Shown here in pieces: positions 22,371 to 34,460 of a stretch of 64,000 nucleotides of DNA. Source of the DNA: Agelaius tricolor (lineage: Eukaryota > Chordata > Aves > Passeriformes > Icteridae). The position numbers and the translations under genes were made by a program. Below the pieces are notes generated by a model. It did not search any database. It saw only the letters and a list, made by a program, of their open reading frames with translations, and was not told the origin of the DNA. The stretch spans positions 6,121,001 to 6,185,000 of the forward strand of contig JALJCS010000020.1 in assembly GCA_023055355.1 (NCBI GenBank), in the 5' to 3' direction. Within the stretch, counting starts at the first letter, position 1. Every line of letters starts with the position of its first letter.

Positions 22371-24870
22371 TGGAAATGGCTCAGGTTTATGTGCTGGCCC
22401 AGCCTGGGGAGAAGGAACGAGTGGTGCAGTGCAGCACTGGGTACCCAGAGCCTGCCACCTGCTCCAGCACAGCAAAGCAAGCAGCCAATTTGTGTGACAA
22501 CACAAGCAGAGCTGTGGGATGAGAGATTTTCTTGCCTTAGATGAGGGACAAGAAGGAAAATTATATAAGGAAAAAAAATTAAATTCAACAACGCGCTGCC
22601 TCTGAAGACTCAAGTGACTGAACAGGGCAGGTGCAGCAGGGATTTCTCAATGACAAACATGTGCAGGCAGAGTGTGTGTTTATCCTGTACATACACTGAG
22701 AAAAATATAGCCCCCATCAGTACCACGCCTGAGCACACAGCCTGTGCATCAGGACAGCCTGACAGCTGGGTATTATTTATGGCAGCTTTTCCAACTAGGT
22801 AGACATTTACAAATCAAAATAACTGTCATCTATGTTGTCTGAATGCAATTTTTGGTGTGTTCTATCCTCTGCTTTCCCTTACCTACTGTATTATTAACAG
22901 CCCTTGGCCTCTCCCTGCCAATCTGTGTTTCCCTGTGGATGTTTCCTCTGCAGTCACAGCCCCCAGACCGAAGCCCCTCGCCCAGCAGATGGCACTCAGA
23001 GGCTCCAGGAAACCCACACGCTCCCAGGAATCTCCTTCCTCCGAGAAAATGGGGGGTAATTGAGATTTTGTTTCTGCCTGATACCATCTGGGGGATGCTG
23101 AGCTTTAAAGCTCCCTCAGGGCTATCCAAGGAAAACTGGGATTGCAGCTCCCTCATGTCAGGAGAGCTGCTGGTCCTGGGTGGGTGAAGTGCAGCCACCC
23201 CAACCCCTCATGGAGCCCAGCCTGAGCTGAGGGATGGTGTCTGACTGCAAGGAAGGGGAATTTTGTACTTTCTCTCAAAAGCTCCAAGGACCAAGAGGGG
23301 AGGTGTTACAGCCACTGCATTTAGAGGAGGGATGCAGGAACTGTCCAGCTTGTGGCCACTTCTTCCTTCTAGGATGCCTTCCCTGCAAAACCAGGCATGG
23401 GGCAGATTGTGCTACAGACTTGGGAAATGCCTGCAGGGAGTTTGGCCCAGGAGCAGGATTTGGCCAACAGCTGCTCCTCTAGAGGACAAACAACTTCCAC
23501 CAGCACATGGCAGCTGATGCCAAATTCACCTGTGCTCTCCCCCTGGTTTTCTGGGCAGCCACACAGCAGCGAGACCCAGTGATAACAAAGCAAACTCCCC
23601 ATGCAGTTCTGCTTTTCCCCACAGAACTTTCATTACAGGAATAAAACTGAACAAATAAACCCTCCTTGCCTCTACTCTCCAAAAGAATAACCCATAAAAA
23701 GGGTGCACTGAAAATTTATTTTTACCCCTTCACTGCCACGGGAACATGCTTTTATTTCCTAAAAATTGCACCTCTCACCTCATGCCCCATGGCCTGCCCA
23801 GCAGGGCTGGAGCAGGGTGTGGAGGGCTGGGAAGCTGGCAGGGGGCTGGATTAATGAGGACACAGGGAGGCTGCAGCCCTCCCCATTAGCTCTCTATCAT
23901 GTGCAGTAAGAGCAGCCATCCTACTGTGCAGCCCTTCCCATTCCCATGGAAACCACTGGTGCATCCCGCCAGGAGTATAAATAAACCTCTCACATGAACT
24001 TCATCCCGTGTGCTGGGCCACAGCTGAGATGTCTGACACCCACATTAGGGACACAGGTGCCTCTGGCTTTGTGCTGCATGGACACTGCTGCTGCTGCCCC
24101 TTGTACCTAAAACCAGGCCAAGGCTGGGCACACAGGAAAGCAGGGAAATGAGGGACAATGTAACACACGGTCAGACACCACATCCCACAGCCACAGTGAG
24201 AAAAACAGCCCTGCCACCAGTCCTAATTGCTATTTAAGTGTCTAAGAACAGCACTAAGGAGACACTCAGAATGCACATAATCTAATTATAACAAGCCTTG
24301 CAAAAAGTAGCCCTGCATCTTCCATGCCTGCAGTGCTCCTCATGCTCTGCAAGGGAAGCACAGTCCCACCTCCAGGGCTCTGACTCCTGTTAGATATTTG
24401 TGATTGGGAATATCTGTTCCAAACCCACCCATAGCACAAGGCCAGCACTCAGCCAAACAAGTTTTGTTTCATTTTAATTGGGATAACTTGCAGATGATTT
24501 TTAAAAAATGTGGGAGGGACACAATACCCTTAACTCCAGCTGGAGTGGTCCATGTTTTATCTACACACATTACACCCTTCCAATTCCTATCCCACTTTCC
24601 ATAACCATTTTGTCAGGGAGGAAGGTCTGTCCCAATAATTTCCATGTTTGCTTTGCACAAAGGATTAGACACTGCACAATATAAGATCACCTGCTGCTGC
24701 ACCTCAGGATAAAGTCTGTGAGTGTTATCAGCTGCCACACAGGACTCCACATCCCAGGGTTTAGCCCTTACACACAGGTAGAATAAAATATCAGAAGCAA
24801 TGGTAGCAAAGGAAATGTCAAACCTTTCCAGGTTTTGGGGTTTTTTTAGCCAGGTCCCTCAAGCCTGCTG
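22371..24870. other. Unique non-coding sequence, no gene seen
   Basis: A 154-codon minus-strand open frame at 22149-22613 enters this segment and has no domain or splice context. The GC-richer part 22900-23560 has open frames on both strands. A CTCF-like site at 22982 is listed separately. Confidence 0.55.
22982..22993 (+). promoter_or_regulatory. CTCF-like motif, perfect core
   Basis: CCAGCAGATGGC matches the 12-base CTCF core CCASYAGRKGGC at every position. It is followed by ACTC, which fits three of four positions of the RSYR extension. Binding is possible but not shown. Confidence 0.35.
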
Positions 24871-24970
24871 CCACCTGCACTTTATCAGTTATTATCTTTA
24901 ATAATTATCAGATTAAACTCCATGAAGAGAAACTTCTCCAATTAATTACAGCCAGAAATAGCAACGACAA
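24871..24970. promoter_or_regulatory. Three phased GATA-type sites in an AT-rich block
   Basis: TTATCA (24882-24887), TTATCT (24892-24897) and TTATCA (24905-24910) are same-orientation WGATAR sites. Their starts are 10 and 13 bases apart, so they lie on roughly the same face of the helix. An AATTAATTAC homeodomain-type site follows near 24940. Close, phased, co-oriented sites are more suggestive than single motifs. Confidence 0.32.
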
Positions 24971-25022
24971 GATCATTTCCAGACCTAGAGCAGGCTCCTC
25001 AATGATTCTGTGAACCTGTGAA
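24971..25022 (+). mobile_element. CR1 LINE 3'-end fragment, degraded
   Basis: GATCATTTCCAGACCTAGAG, then CCTCAATGATTCTGTGAACCTGTGA, aligns with the CR1 3' end (GATGATCT...AGAGGTCCCTTCCAACCTCAA, then the ATTCTGTG-type terminal repeat). The central TCCCTTCCAA block is mutated. The length (about 50 bp) and divergence fit an old 5'-truncated copy. Confidence 0.5.
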
Positions 25023-25904
25023 CCCGAGGCTCTGACAGCAAGGGAAAAAGCCCTGCCTGACTTTGTTGGAGTAATTTTATTAACTCTGGCTGGTTCTGTT
25101 AGTTGACAAAGTGACAGGATCCTGGGGAAAATTTCTCTGTGTGTTTAGTACATCTTTGGCAGGTGTCAAGGTATATTCTCTGGCTTGTCACTCACTGTGC
25201 TGCCCTTTAGATAGTTATTATTTCATGTAATTATGATTATTACATGTGGAGATGCCACCCTTATGAATAGCCTCTGGTTGCTGTCACTCACTGCAATGTG
25301 ATGCAGGAGGATGAGTTGTCAGGAAGGAGCTGCAGGGTATGAAAAATTGCCACATTTCTCTCTTTTAAAACAAATAATCCATGATTTTGCTGGTCATCTC
25401 TTTTCACTTAGCAAGTGGCATGCTCAGGACTGGGCAGCACAGCAGAAAATCACCTGCTATGAAGCACCATGCCAGGGTCACAGGGTAAGGGCACCCAGAG
25501 AATAATTGTGAAAGGAGAAAGGGTAAAAACCCTTGAGCTGCACGCCCATGCTGTGCTGGGAATCCTTGTGGCAGTTCAGCTCCAGAGATGCTTTCTCCTT
25601 CACTGCTCAGTTCAAAACACCTCCTGCAGGTGGCCCATGCCTACCCTCTGGGGGAGATGCATCCATCCCACCTTCCCACACTTCCCTGGCAGCTGAGATG
25701 CCTGTTGGGGGTGACCCACACTCCATTTCCTGCAGAGCAAGGGAATTACACAGGATTTCACACCACCTCCTCAAAACTCAAGCATTCCAATAAAAATCCT
25801 CAGTTTTGCAAAGCTGGGTTTCTGCAGCAGACATGCCAATAATTCCTGCTCTGGGACTATTTCCCACAAACCAAAGCAAACCAAAATAAACCATGATTCT
25901 TTCC
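25023..25904. other. Unique non-coding sequence, no gene seen
   Basis: The 25070-25260 part is AT-rich and repeat-free. The 25400-25800 part is mixed, with short overlapping open frames and no recognised domain or element. Confidence 0.55.
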
Positions 25905-25990
25905 CAAAGTCTGCTACAGACTTTAATTGACCTTGGGCAAGTCATTTTGTATTCCAGGGGCCCTGCTGGAAAATGGAAATCAGGGTATTT
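25905..25990 (+). mobile_element. MIR-like CORE-SINE remnant
   Basis: AGTCTGCTACAGACTTTAAT, then TGACCTTGGGCAAGTCA and, after a diverged stretch, CTGGAAAATGGAAATCAGGG follow the order of the MIR consensus (TCTGCCAC..., TGACCTTGGGCAAGTCA, ...CTGTAAAATGGGGATAAT). The 17-base central word is a strong match. MIR-type SINEs predate the split of birds and mammals and survive in birds as scattered old fragments. Confidence 0.5.
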
Positions 25991-27130
25991 TCTGAAAACT
26001 CTTTGGCCAAGCATTCATTCCTACTGTAACCTCTACAAATAACAGCACAAGGAGGCTGCAATCTTGACTAAAGCCTTTTGGAGTAACTGCAATGTTAAAA
26101 AAATGCACTTTCTCAGTCGATTTCAGATGCCCAACACTTCTACAGCACACAGCTTCCACAGGGAGTTATTCACAATTACAAATAGATCAATATTCATAAA
26201 TCGTCTCCCTGCAACAGCTGAACAAATCATTTGTAACGATTCATTTCCTTGATGAATTTCACCTCTTTTCCAGTTTGCAAATTATGTGTGAACAGAGCTG
26301 GATTTTCCAAATTGATTTTTTTTATACCCCCCCCCCCCCCCCCCCCCCCCCCCCACACACACCCTCCTAAGCCTTTTTCCATCCCGTGTAATTTCTGAGA
26401 ACAACTTTACATCTTAAAGAGCTCCAGGTCCTGCATCCTTGTCTGGCCAGAGCTCCCCAGCAGACCTGAGCCATCATTAGCAGCAGCCCCTCACTACAAC
26501 CCCAATTCCCCTGCTCAGTTTAATGGTGCTCATGAGCTGCTTGTGCTCCTTGCCAGGATGAGTGCAGCAGTCACCATCAAGTTTCTACTGCAAATACTTC
26601 AAATATCTCAGTTTGCAGTCCTCTTGGAGATTAATTGAACAAATATTTCCCTTCCACATGAACACACTCCTGCCAGTAAACGTGCTCACTAAAATATTCA
26701 CAGCAAGCTAACACAAAAAGGACAAAGGAAAGGTAATATTGAAGCCAGGCCTGCTGAAGCATTTGCTCAACTTAATACCTGCTCCCTGCTCAGCTTTTTT
26801 TAACAAATCTGGACAACATAGCAAAGCATCCCAGCTCCAGATGCTCCCCTTGATGCCCTGATCTATGTCTGTGTCTCACTGCCTCCTCTTCAGTGTGCAG
26901 AGCCATCCCCAGCCCTGGCACACTGGAAAGGACATCTCTCAACACTGCAGTTAAACACCTGCATCCCAGCCAGGCTGGCTGTAAGCCCTGGCCCCTCCAG
27001 GCAGGTTCCCCAGCTCCCTGCAGCCCAGGGCCTGCTCTCCAGCCAGCTCTGCACTCTCCTCCCACAGCTGCCAGGGATCCTGGTTCTGCTGCACCAGCAC
27101 CGAGACCTCCTGTGCTCCATGGGGAAAGGC
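25991..27130. other. Unique non-coding sequence, no gene seen
   Basis: No exon is recognised. The 26850-27120 part is GC-rich with overlapping open frames on both strands. The C run at 26327 is listed separately. Confidence 0.55.
26327..26354. repeat. C28 homopolymer
   Basis: Twenty-eight consecutive C residues, followed by ACACACACACCC. The C-rich strand could form an i-motif and the opposite strand a G-quadruplex. Long C/G runs are also a frequent source of sequencing and assembly error, so the true length is uncertain. Confidence 0.9.
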
Positions 27131-27320
27131 AGATTGATAATTAAATCCACTATTGAGATATTCACATCCTGTTCCCTTGCCATTTAAGCAGACATAAAAC
27201 ATTTTATTATTCTGCTGATTTAGGAACCTGAATTTAAATATTAGAGTATTAAAGCGATACTTAATTAGTTGACTGAATGTTCTCCCTTTTATCAGTGTTG
27301 ACAGATCTTAATTATAGCAT
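27131..27320. promoter_or_regulatory. Possible conserved non-coding element with three TAATTA sites
   Basis: A 190-bp AT-rich block between GC-richer flanks. TAATTA homeodomain cores lie at 27138-27143, 27262-27267 and 27309-27314, and a CpG is retained in AAAGCGATAC. No exon structure or simple repeat was seen. Conservation was not tested. Confidence 0.3.
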
Positions 27321-29431
27321 GGGCTGTGAAAGCTGATAGAACAGCTGATGGCAGCAGCACCGCCAGGAATACTAAAGTGTGTCAGAATTACTTGTCTGTT
27401 TTCCCTCTTCCCCCTTCTCTGTTCTTCAGGCATGCTCTGAAGTCCTTGGCAAATAAAGCCAGTGCTGCAGCCAAGCCTGAGCAGTTTGGCATTTACTCTC
27501 AAGGACGTCAGAAACTGCCTGCCCTTGAGAGAGCCAGGATAATCTACAGGCCCAGACTTTTGGGAAGAAAAAAAACCCATAAAACAACAACAACAACAAA
27601 ACTCCATATGATGGGAAATGATCTCCTAGTTAATCATTTTCCTATCCACTAATCAAGGAGACACAGGGATTGTGGTGGAGCAGGAGTGCTGACATTAGTT
27701 ATTCTCTTAAGCCACACTTTAAAATGCAATTCAGACATGCAGGAATGGTGATCCCAATGAAACCTGCCCTTAAGGTTTTCAGTTGCCATCATCCTGACAA
27801 GGGGTGGCTCTGAGAACCAGCCATGCCAGGCAGATGGAGGGACATCCCTGGTTCTTTATCACCTCAGCCAGTGCCAGCACTGCCCTGTTTTGATGCCACC
27901 CAGGAGAGGATGAGGGTTCAGCCTCTTTATCCACAGCAAGGACTGTGCCTGTTCCTGAGCCACAGCACAGGGATGAGGGCTCTGGCAGGAGGCTTCTGCT
28001 GGGGTGAATTACATCCCTCAGCAGCACATCCTTCACCTTCCTGGGATAATAACAAATGTCCACCTTCAGGGAAGGTGGCTGGCAGCAAGTATCTCTTGAA
28101 GAATATATATTTTACCTGCCCCCTGCAGAGGCCAAGCCATTCACTCTGAAGCAGCAGCATTTAACACAGCTCAGCAGCAGAGGCAGTGACAGAACACAGC
28201 ACTTGCAAGAGCAATGAGGAAATGACAGCTTGGGTTTGGCCTGGGAGCCCATAAAGGTGGGCTGGTCATCTCTCTTAGATTCCTGACTTGCTAGCCCACT
28301 TCCCAAAATCTACCATCCAGCTCAGCCTAAGAGACACCAGTCTCTGAGTTTATTTTTTCTTTTAACTCAAAATTAGGAGATCTGAAGCTTTAGTTAGATC
28401 CTGGCATCCCACAAGTCTCCAGCAGAAGAAATTCACTTTTCCAGGAAAGATGTTCAGCCCCATTCCACCCCCAAATGCTCAAAGTACAGCAAATACTGTC
28501 CTCCTTCACTGCTCAGGTGGGGATGGGGAAAGATCCCTGTGCTCCAGTCTCATTTCTGCAAGTTCACTTCACAGAATCCAGGAGAATACAACCTGCTTAC
28601 ACTACATTGCCTGCAGAAAAAAAAATTGCTATGAAAAATGTGAAGAAAATGAGGTAGGAGCAATGTGTTGGAGCCAGTTGTCTAATCAGCTAAAGTTACA
28701 ATCCTAAACCAGTCCCTAGACACCAGAAATACAGCTCAGTTCTCTAAAGTGCTGAGTGCTGACTGCATTTCAGCTCTGCATCCCCGCCCAGAATACTTCA
28801 AGATTATTAAATCACCCAGATACAATTTTATTCTGGGGGAAAAGTGTGGTAAAAATAGTGAATAAAATCAGTAATTTTCATCAGTTTGTGTATCCTGCCT
28901 TTAGCTCCTTCCTTTTAAGGCTACAGAGAAGGAGAGTTGAAATCCCAGTGGTACGCTGATGCTTTCTAAGTTATTCCAGCATGAATGATCTCAACCTCAG
29001 GAAGGATGTGTGCAAGCACTGCCAGAGCAGAGCAGGCAGGCATGCAGGAACAGCCCCTTTGTTGTCACGACTCAGGCATGTGATGGGTTGTGACACCTTT
29101 TCTGTGAGTGCCATCCATCACTCCCAGATGTTAGCACAGAGCCACGCTGCCTCCCCACCAAGGAGCTTTTCATTTCCATTGCCAGGCACAGAGGGAAACA
29201 AGTGCTTTTTCCAAGAGCTAAAGGAATAAGTTTGCAATTTGTGCATCGTGGTGGGCAGGCAGAGGATGTGTGCACTGGCTAAAGGCACCTCTCTGCTGCC
29301 CTGTGCCATGGCACTGGGGCTGGGAGTGCAGCCTTGTCCCCTGTGAGGGCACCAGGACCTTGTCCCTGCTCTGGTGATGGCCAGCACACTCCAGGAGCTC
29401 AGTGAGGAGCGCTGCCAGCACAGTCAGTGCT
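27321..29431. other. Unique non-coding sequence, no gene seen
   Basis: Mixed sequence. A short (CAA)n tract lies near 27583-27600. The GC-richer parts 27780-28060 and 29000-29430 carry short open frames on both strands with no recognised domain. Confidence 0.55.
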
Positions 29432-29825
29432 CAGGCCTTGTCACAGACACATTTTATGAAAAACACTTTCCTTAGGATTTTTTCTCCTGAGAAGCTGAGA
29501 GGCCTCAGGAACAAAATGTAACCAATGGTTATCTGCTGCTGTGGAATGCAACAGGTGCATCTGATTGGTCTCATGTGGTTGTTTCTAATTAATGGCCAAT
29601 CACAGTCCAGCTGTCTGGACTGTCTCAGTCAGTCACAAGCCTTTGTTATCATTCTTCTTCTATTCTTAGCCAGCCTTCTGATGAAATCCTTTCTTCTATT
29701 CTTTTAGTGTAGTTTTAATATAATATATATCATAAAATAATAAATCAAGCCTTCTGAAACATGGGGTCAACATTCTTGTCTCTTCCCTCATCCTGAAACC
29801 CCTGCAAACACCATCAGACAGGCCT
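29432..29825. repeat. Target-site duplication flanking the solo LTR
   Basis: CAGGCCT occurs immediately before the LTR (29432-29438) and immediately after it (29819-29825). Endogenous retroviruses usually duplicate 4-6 bp. The apparent 7 bp may be a 6-bp AGGCCT duplication with one base shared by chance. The intact repeat supports a single insertion followed by LTR-LTR recombination. Confidence 0.75.
29439..29818 (+). mobile_element. Solo LTR of a passerine endogenous retrovirus
   Basis: A 380-bp element starts TGTCACAGACAC and ends ACACCATCAGA, the CA terminus apparently mutated. It contains a CCAAT-bearing stretch (TAATGGCCAATCACAG), a TATA-rich segment (TAATATATATC) and a polyadenylation signal AATAAA in ATAATAAATCAAG, the order expected of a retroviral U3-R-U5. 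I recognise the sequence type as a common zebra finch LTR, probably of the TguLTR5 group, though the family name is from memory. No internal gag, pol or env sequence flanks it, so it is a recombined solo LTR that encodes no viral protein. Its own promoter could influence nearby transcription. Confidence 0.85.
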
Positions 29826-32201
29826 GACTCACATCACCCTTTTTTAGTTTATAAATTAATCTGACTGGGGGAAGAAGTGCCCAGGCTGCATCCCCTGCCA
29901 CTGGCTGTGCTACAGCAGCAGGGCTGGATCAGTAGGGCCTGCCTGGCTCCTGGCCTTGCCTTTATAAACACACTTAATGATCAGCAATGATGTCTTGGCA
30001 GCCTCAGCCTCTCTCAGTAATGCCCATGTGCTAGGAGGGCATTTTGCCTGCTCTCAGACAAGCCAATCCCGTTTAACAGGGCAGAGATTTAAGAGCAGCA
30101 GCCTGCACAGCACAGCCCAGTGCCAGGCAATCCTCTGGCTGCAGCAGCCAGGCTCCCTGCTGCCACAAAGCTGCTCCACCTCATGAACCTGCCTCCCAGG
30201 GAGGGAAAGGCGTCCAGGGGACAGCAGCTCTCTGGAGTCCTGCTGCTGCTGGCTCACAGCAGCCCTTTCTGACAGGCAAGGAGGCATTTGCTGCCTCTCT
30301 GCTCCCTGTGCAGCACCAGCAGGGCTGGGCAATGAGGTTATTTATCTAGCTGAGCTTTGCAGGACTAAATGCCAAGGCAGCATCCTGCCCTGGTGATAAA
30401 TGCACCCACACATGGATTCAGCACAGTGTGCAGGCTGCAGGCAACAGGCAGGCAGCAAGGGAAGGGGTCTGCCTGCCCTGCAGCCCCCTCCACTCTCCAG
30501 GAACAGCCTGATGCTCAGGTGTTATTCTCCATCAGCTCCTGGGTGAAGCCCAGACCCACAAAAAGGCAGCAGGACACAGTTACCCCTGCCTGGGGTTGTT
30601 GGCTCTGAGCTGTCCCCAGTTTGCTCTGCTGGCAGGGGGGTCTGACTGGCCAGCCCCCAGGTTCACTCACAGGAGGGCCTGGAGGATGCTCAGTGAGTGC
30701 AGCTGCAGCTCAAGGGCTTCCCCTGAGCAATCCAGCCTTGAGTGCTTCAAAGGATAAAGCCATTTTTCTCCAAGGTATCCCATTACAGAGCCATTCAGGG
30801 CAAATCCATCATGTCACACAAGAGCACATTTCAGAGATCCACACACCTGTGCAATGCCCACGCAGGGAGAGGGGGGAGAAGGAACAGCCTCCAAATTGGA
30901 CCTTGTTTGCCAAGTCATCTCTCATCACCGACCTCAGCAAGCTTTTCTCCCACCACCACTGTTTTTCAGCCACTACAATTACACTGAATGAGTTGTAGCA
31001 TCTTCCTGGTGTGTATTGCCTTCCTCTGGCCACCATCCAGTGTTTGCCCCACGAGTTCCCTGCCTCTCTCCAAGAAGCTGTCACAAATGGAGCCACAATA
31101 AATGTAATACACAGACCACAGCTTTCCAGAGAGCTGGCAGGCTCAGCCAGCAATGATAAAAGATCAATGAGAATTTCAATTGTTGTTTTAAATGCCTGTT
31201 GGGCTGCAAGCTCCCTACCTTTGATCATCAACCACACACAGTGGGTTGGGTTTTTTTTCTTTATTTAATTTGTATGCACAGGGTGGACGAGAGGTTTAGG
31301 ATTCCACAGTGATGAGGGCACTAGAAACAAAAAATGCTGCTCATGGAGTCCTTCCCTCAGTGACAGACAGGCTGAACTGGAAATACATAACAAGGAACAG
31401 GCATGGACTAAGCAGAGAGACTGAGAGAACCTCTACTGAACAAAAGAAACACAAATGCCTTTTCCTCCAGGTTTCTTTGCATTTAGGACAATTATTTTCC
31501 CCTCAATATCCATCAATAGAAAGGAGTTAAACTGAGTTTTTCTCAGTCCCTCAGTCCACAGCCTGCAAGTTTATTGTGCTAGTGCAAGGAGCAGACCCCT
31601 CCAGTGCAGCACACCAGGCATGGGCAAATGCCAGCTGGTGCAGTGCCACCCTGGCCTGTGCCAGCTGAGGCTGTGACCCTCCTCTCCAGCTGCAGCTGGC
31701 ATTTCCCAGCCTCCTGCTGGCACTGCTCTCAGTGGGCAGCAAGAGCTTCTGCAGCACTGTTGTGATGGGAGCTCGCTATCAGAGGATGAAAAACAGTTTG
31801 CAGCCAACTGTAATATCATTTCAGCAAACAGCACCATAAATCAATGGCTGTAAATTAAGTATTTTGTTTACTCTCCACACAGCAGGGCTCTTCCCTGGAT
31901 GCAATGCCAGCATGGCTGAGCGCTGCCCAGAGGAGCTGCCTGGCACAGTGAGATTGTGAGGGAGCTGTGCCACCCTGCCAGGCATGGTGACATGGGGACA
32001 TCCATCCATGGGGCTGCTCCCATCCTGCCCTGCTCCTGCTCCAGGCAATCAGCCCTTTGCTGAGGCCATGTGCACGTTTCAGTGCTGCCTGGAAGGCTCC
32101 CAGGGACAGTGACAGGTCTGTCCCTTCTCTGCCTCTCTCCAGCTGCCTTTGGGAGGGCACAGGAAAGAACATGGGATCCCCATGAATGCAGCAGTGGGAC
32201 A
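29826..32201. other. Unique non-coding sequence, no gene seen
   Basis: GC-richer mixed sequence with overlapping open frames on both strands (for example around 30600-31000 and 30809-31237) and no domain similarity. A T-rich patch lies near 31250. Confidence 0.55.
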
Positions 32202-32278
32202 AGTGGAAAGGTAAAAGGGTAAAGGTAAAAGGTAAAAAGTGGAAAAAAGGTAAAAGTGGAAAGGTAAAAGGTAAAAGC
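32202..32278. repeat. Purine-rich GGTAAAA repeat tract
   Basis: An irregular tandem array of GGTAAAA-like units interspersed with AAGTGGAAA (three copies). The strand is almost free of C. On the opposite strand the tract is pyrimidine-rich and extends a 192-codon open frame (31855-32433, minus) that reads through as LPFTF-type low-complexity sequence. That frame is the longest in the window but is not judged a gene. Confidence 0.85.
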
Positions 32279-34270
32279 TTCTGCCATGGAGTCCCAGGCT
32301 CCATGCTGTCTTTGCTGGGGCTGTGACAGACAAGAAACTCTCTCCCCACCACCCCAAACCTGTTAGGAGGAGAGGGGATGCTCCAAGCCTGAAAAACAGG
32401 AGAAACAGAGGCTGCAACTCCCACTGCTCCCACACTCAGCTGTCAGTAGCACAGGCAGGAGGCATTCCCTCCCCAGGGAGGGATTCAGCTGTGCAACATC
32501 CATCCCTAATAGTGCTTCCAATGAGCCTGGAACTGGCACTCCAACCTCCAACCAAGCCTCCAGCTGGCACTGCCACAGAGCCTCTGCAGAGTGGGATCAG
32601 TGCCTGTTCCCCATCCAAACCCCTTCAGCCCTGCTCAGCCCACAGTGCATCGATGCTTCCCTTCATTCCCACCCCCCCTCTGTGAGAGACAGGACTTTTA
32701 TTGGTGCTTTTTATGATTTCCTGGGAAGGTGTATATGTCTCCCTTCTGGCACTTTAGAGCAGAGGTGAGACTTGAGCTCCTATAAACCACCAACACCAGG
32801 AAGTTCAACGAGTCCCTCTCTCCACATAAAGAGTGCAGAATAAACAGAGCAGTAATTCAGCCATGCTTTCAGGGATTCCCCCCACCTTTCCTTTCATCTG
32901 AGCTGCCACTCACCCTCACAGCACTGAGCTCCCCCTTGTCCTGCCTGTGCTATCCATGGCATCTGCAGGCAGGCACTGGATTAAGGGAAAGCTGCTATTG
33001 TCCATCCCACAGTCTGTCTGTTCACAGTTTAACCATTCTAATCCCTGCTTTGTGGGCAGATGTGCCTTCAGCCACACAGGAGATGAGCTGGAAGGATCTT
33101 ACACAACTGTTTCAAGCCAGAGCTTAGAAGTATTTGGGTATCAGGGACCTGAGAGGCCACACTGAGACACTGATGGGCACAAATAGAGTTAACCCCAAAG
33201 AGGCTCACACAGGGACAGGCTGGGAGAGGAAACAGAAGCAGAAAAATGAGGAGAGGAAAAAATTCACACAGTGAATCACAACACCTAAACACCTCACTAG
33301 ACAACACCTAATATAGCCCTAAAGGCCTGCCAAAAATCAGCACATCAGCATATCCTGCTCTCATTAGGGGTAGAAAGCCTGTAAAAAGAATTGCTCCTCC
33401 TGTCTCTGGCCAATAGCTGGCCACTTCCTCCAAGAAATGAGCAAAAAGCTGCTTGCTGGTAACTGGGCCATGCAGCTCCTTCTGTGCACCCAGGACACAG
33501 CTGCATTTGAACAGCAGAGCAATCCCTGCACTTATTTGTAGTTAGCACAGTGGCTGCAGCCCCCCTGGGACTGGGGACCTTACATGTGTGAATGACAGCA
33601 GTATTTCAGAGGATGACAGTGATAGCCAATATAGACTGCTGAGTTCCCTGTGAGGAAGTATTATGAAGCCCATAAAAGCTGCAAAGGACTTTGCAATTGC
33701 CATCAATTTAATGGGGAAGATGCTGCAGCGATGGGCAACAGGCAAAAACCTGAAAAGAGATTTTCCAGCTGAGACAGGAGGGAAATGGAGCACCCTGGGT
33801 AAAGACCACAGAAAGAAGGGACCAGAGCTGAGAATTGAACATTGATTCCTGCATATCAAGTCGTAGCCACAGGCTATACCATGATAAGATATCCAAGAGA
33901 ATTCATTCAATAACTTACTGTGAGGGCTTTTTTCAATGTGACTTTTTTTTTTCCTGTGGACTGTTGAAAATTGACTACTGTGTAATTATTTGTGAACACA
34001 ACTTTCTCACATTTTCAGCCAGCTCCAGGGAAGTGAGAAAGCTATATTTACTCTGGTTCAAGAGCTTTGACTCTCAGCAGATCAAGTGCAGCATAAATCC
34101 CCAAAGAGGCCTCCCAAAGAGAGTGTGTGGACCAGTCTGAATTTATCAACCCCCCTGCACCATCAGCCCTGGATTGCCCCTCACCTCCCAGCCCTGGAAA
34201 CAACACTCCATGCAAGCTGGGAAAACAGATGGGAGCCTCCAAGCCTCTGCTCATCTCTCAGATAATGCTT
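32279..34270. other. Unique non-coding sequence, no gene seen
   Basis: No exon or mobile element is recognised. The 33850-34030 part is AT-rich and repeat-free. A 60-codon lysine-rich open frame at 33663-33845 has an in-frame stop directly upstream and no splice acceptor, so it is not supported as coding. Confidence 0.55.
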
Positions 34271-34460
34271 TCATTTCAGTGAGGTGGGTACAGGTACCCT
34301 GGGATGAATTCAACTGTAAATATTCAGAGTGATTCATTGTTTGGCTTTCCTCTCCAATCTAAATAGTTGGAGCTGTCAAAATTGATCTGAGTTTTTACGG
34401 TACAATACTTTAGAGAGAGAACAAACTGTGGATTAAATTTGCTGTTGTGGCCCAAAATAG
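34271..34460. promoter_or_regulatory. Possible conserved non-coding element
   Basis: AT-rich, repeat-free block. It begins with the inverted repeat GGGTAC, two bases, GTACCC (34286-34299) and contains CATTGTTTGG (SOX/forkhead-type) and TTTTTACGGTACAATAC with a retained CpG. There is no coding signal. The call rests on sequence style only. Confidence 0.22.

Noticed and set aside
22149..22613. 154-codon minus-strand open frame
   Set aside because: No domain, opposed by plus-strand frames, and crosses an AT-rich block that looks non-coding.
33663..33845. Lysine-rich 60-codon frame MKPIKAAKDFAIAINLMGKM...
   Set aside because: In-frame stop immediately upstream, no acceptor, and no recognised family.
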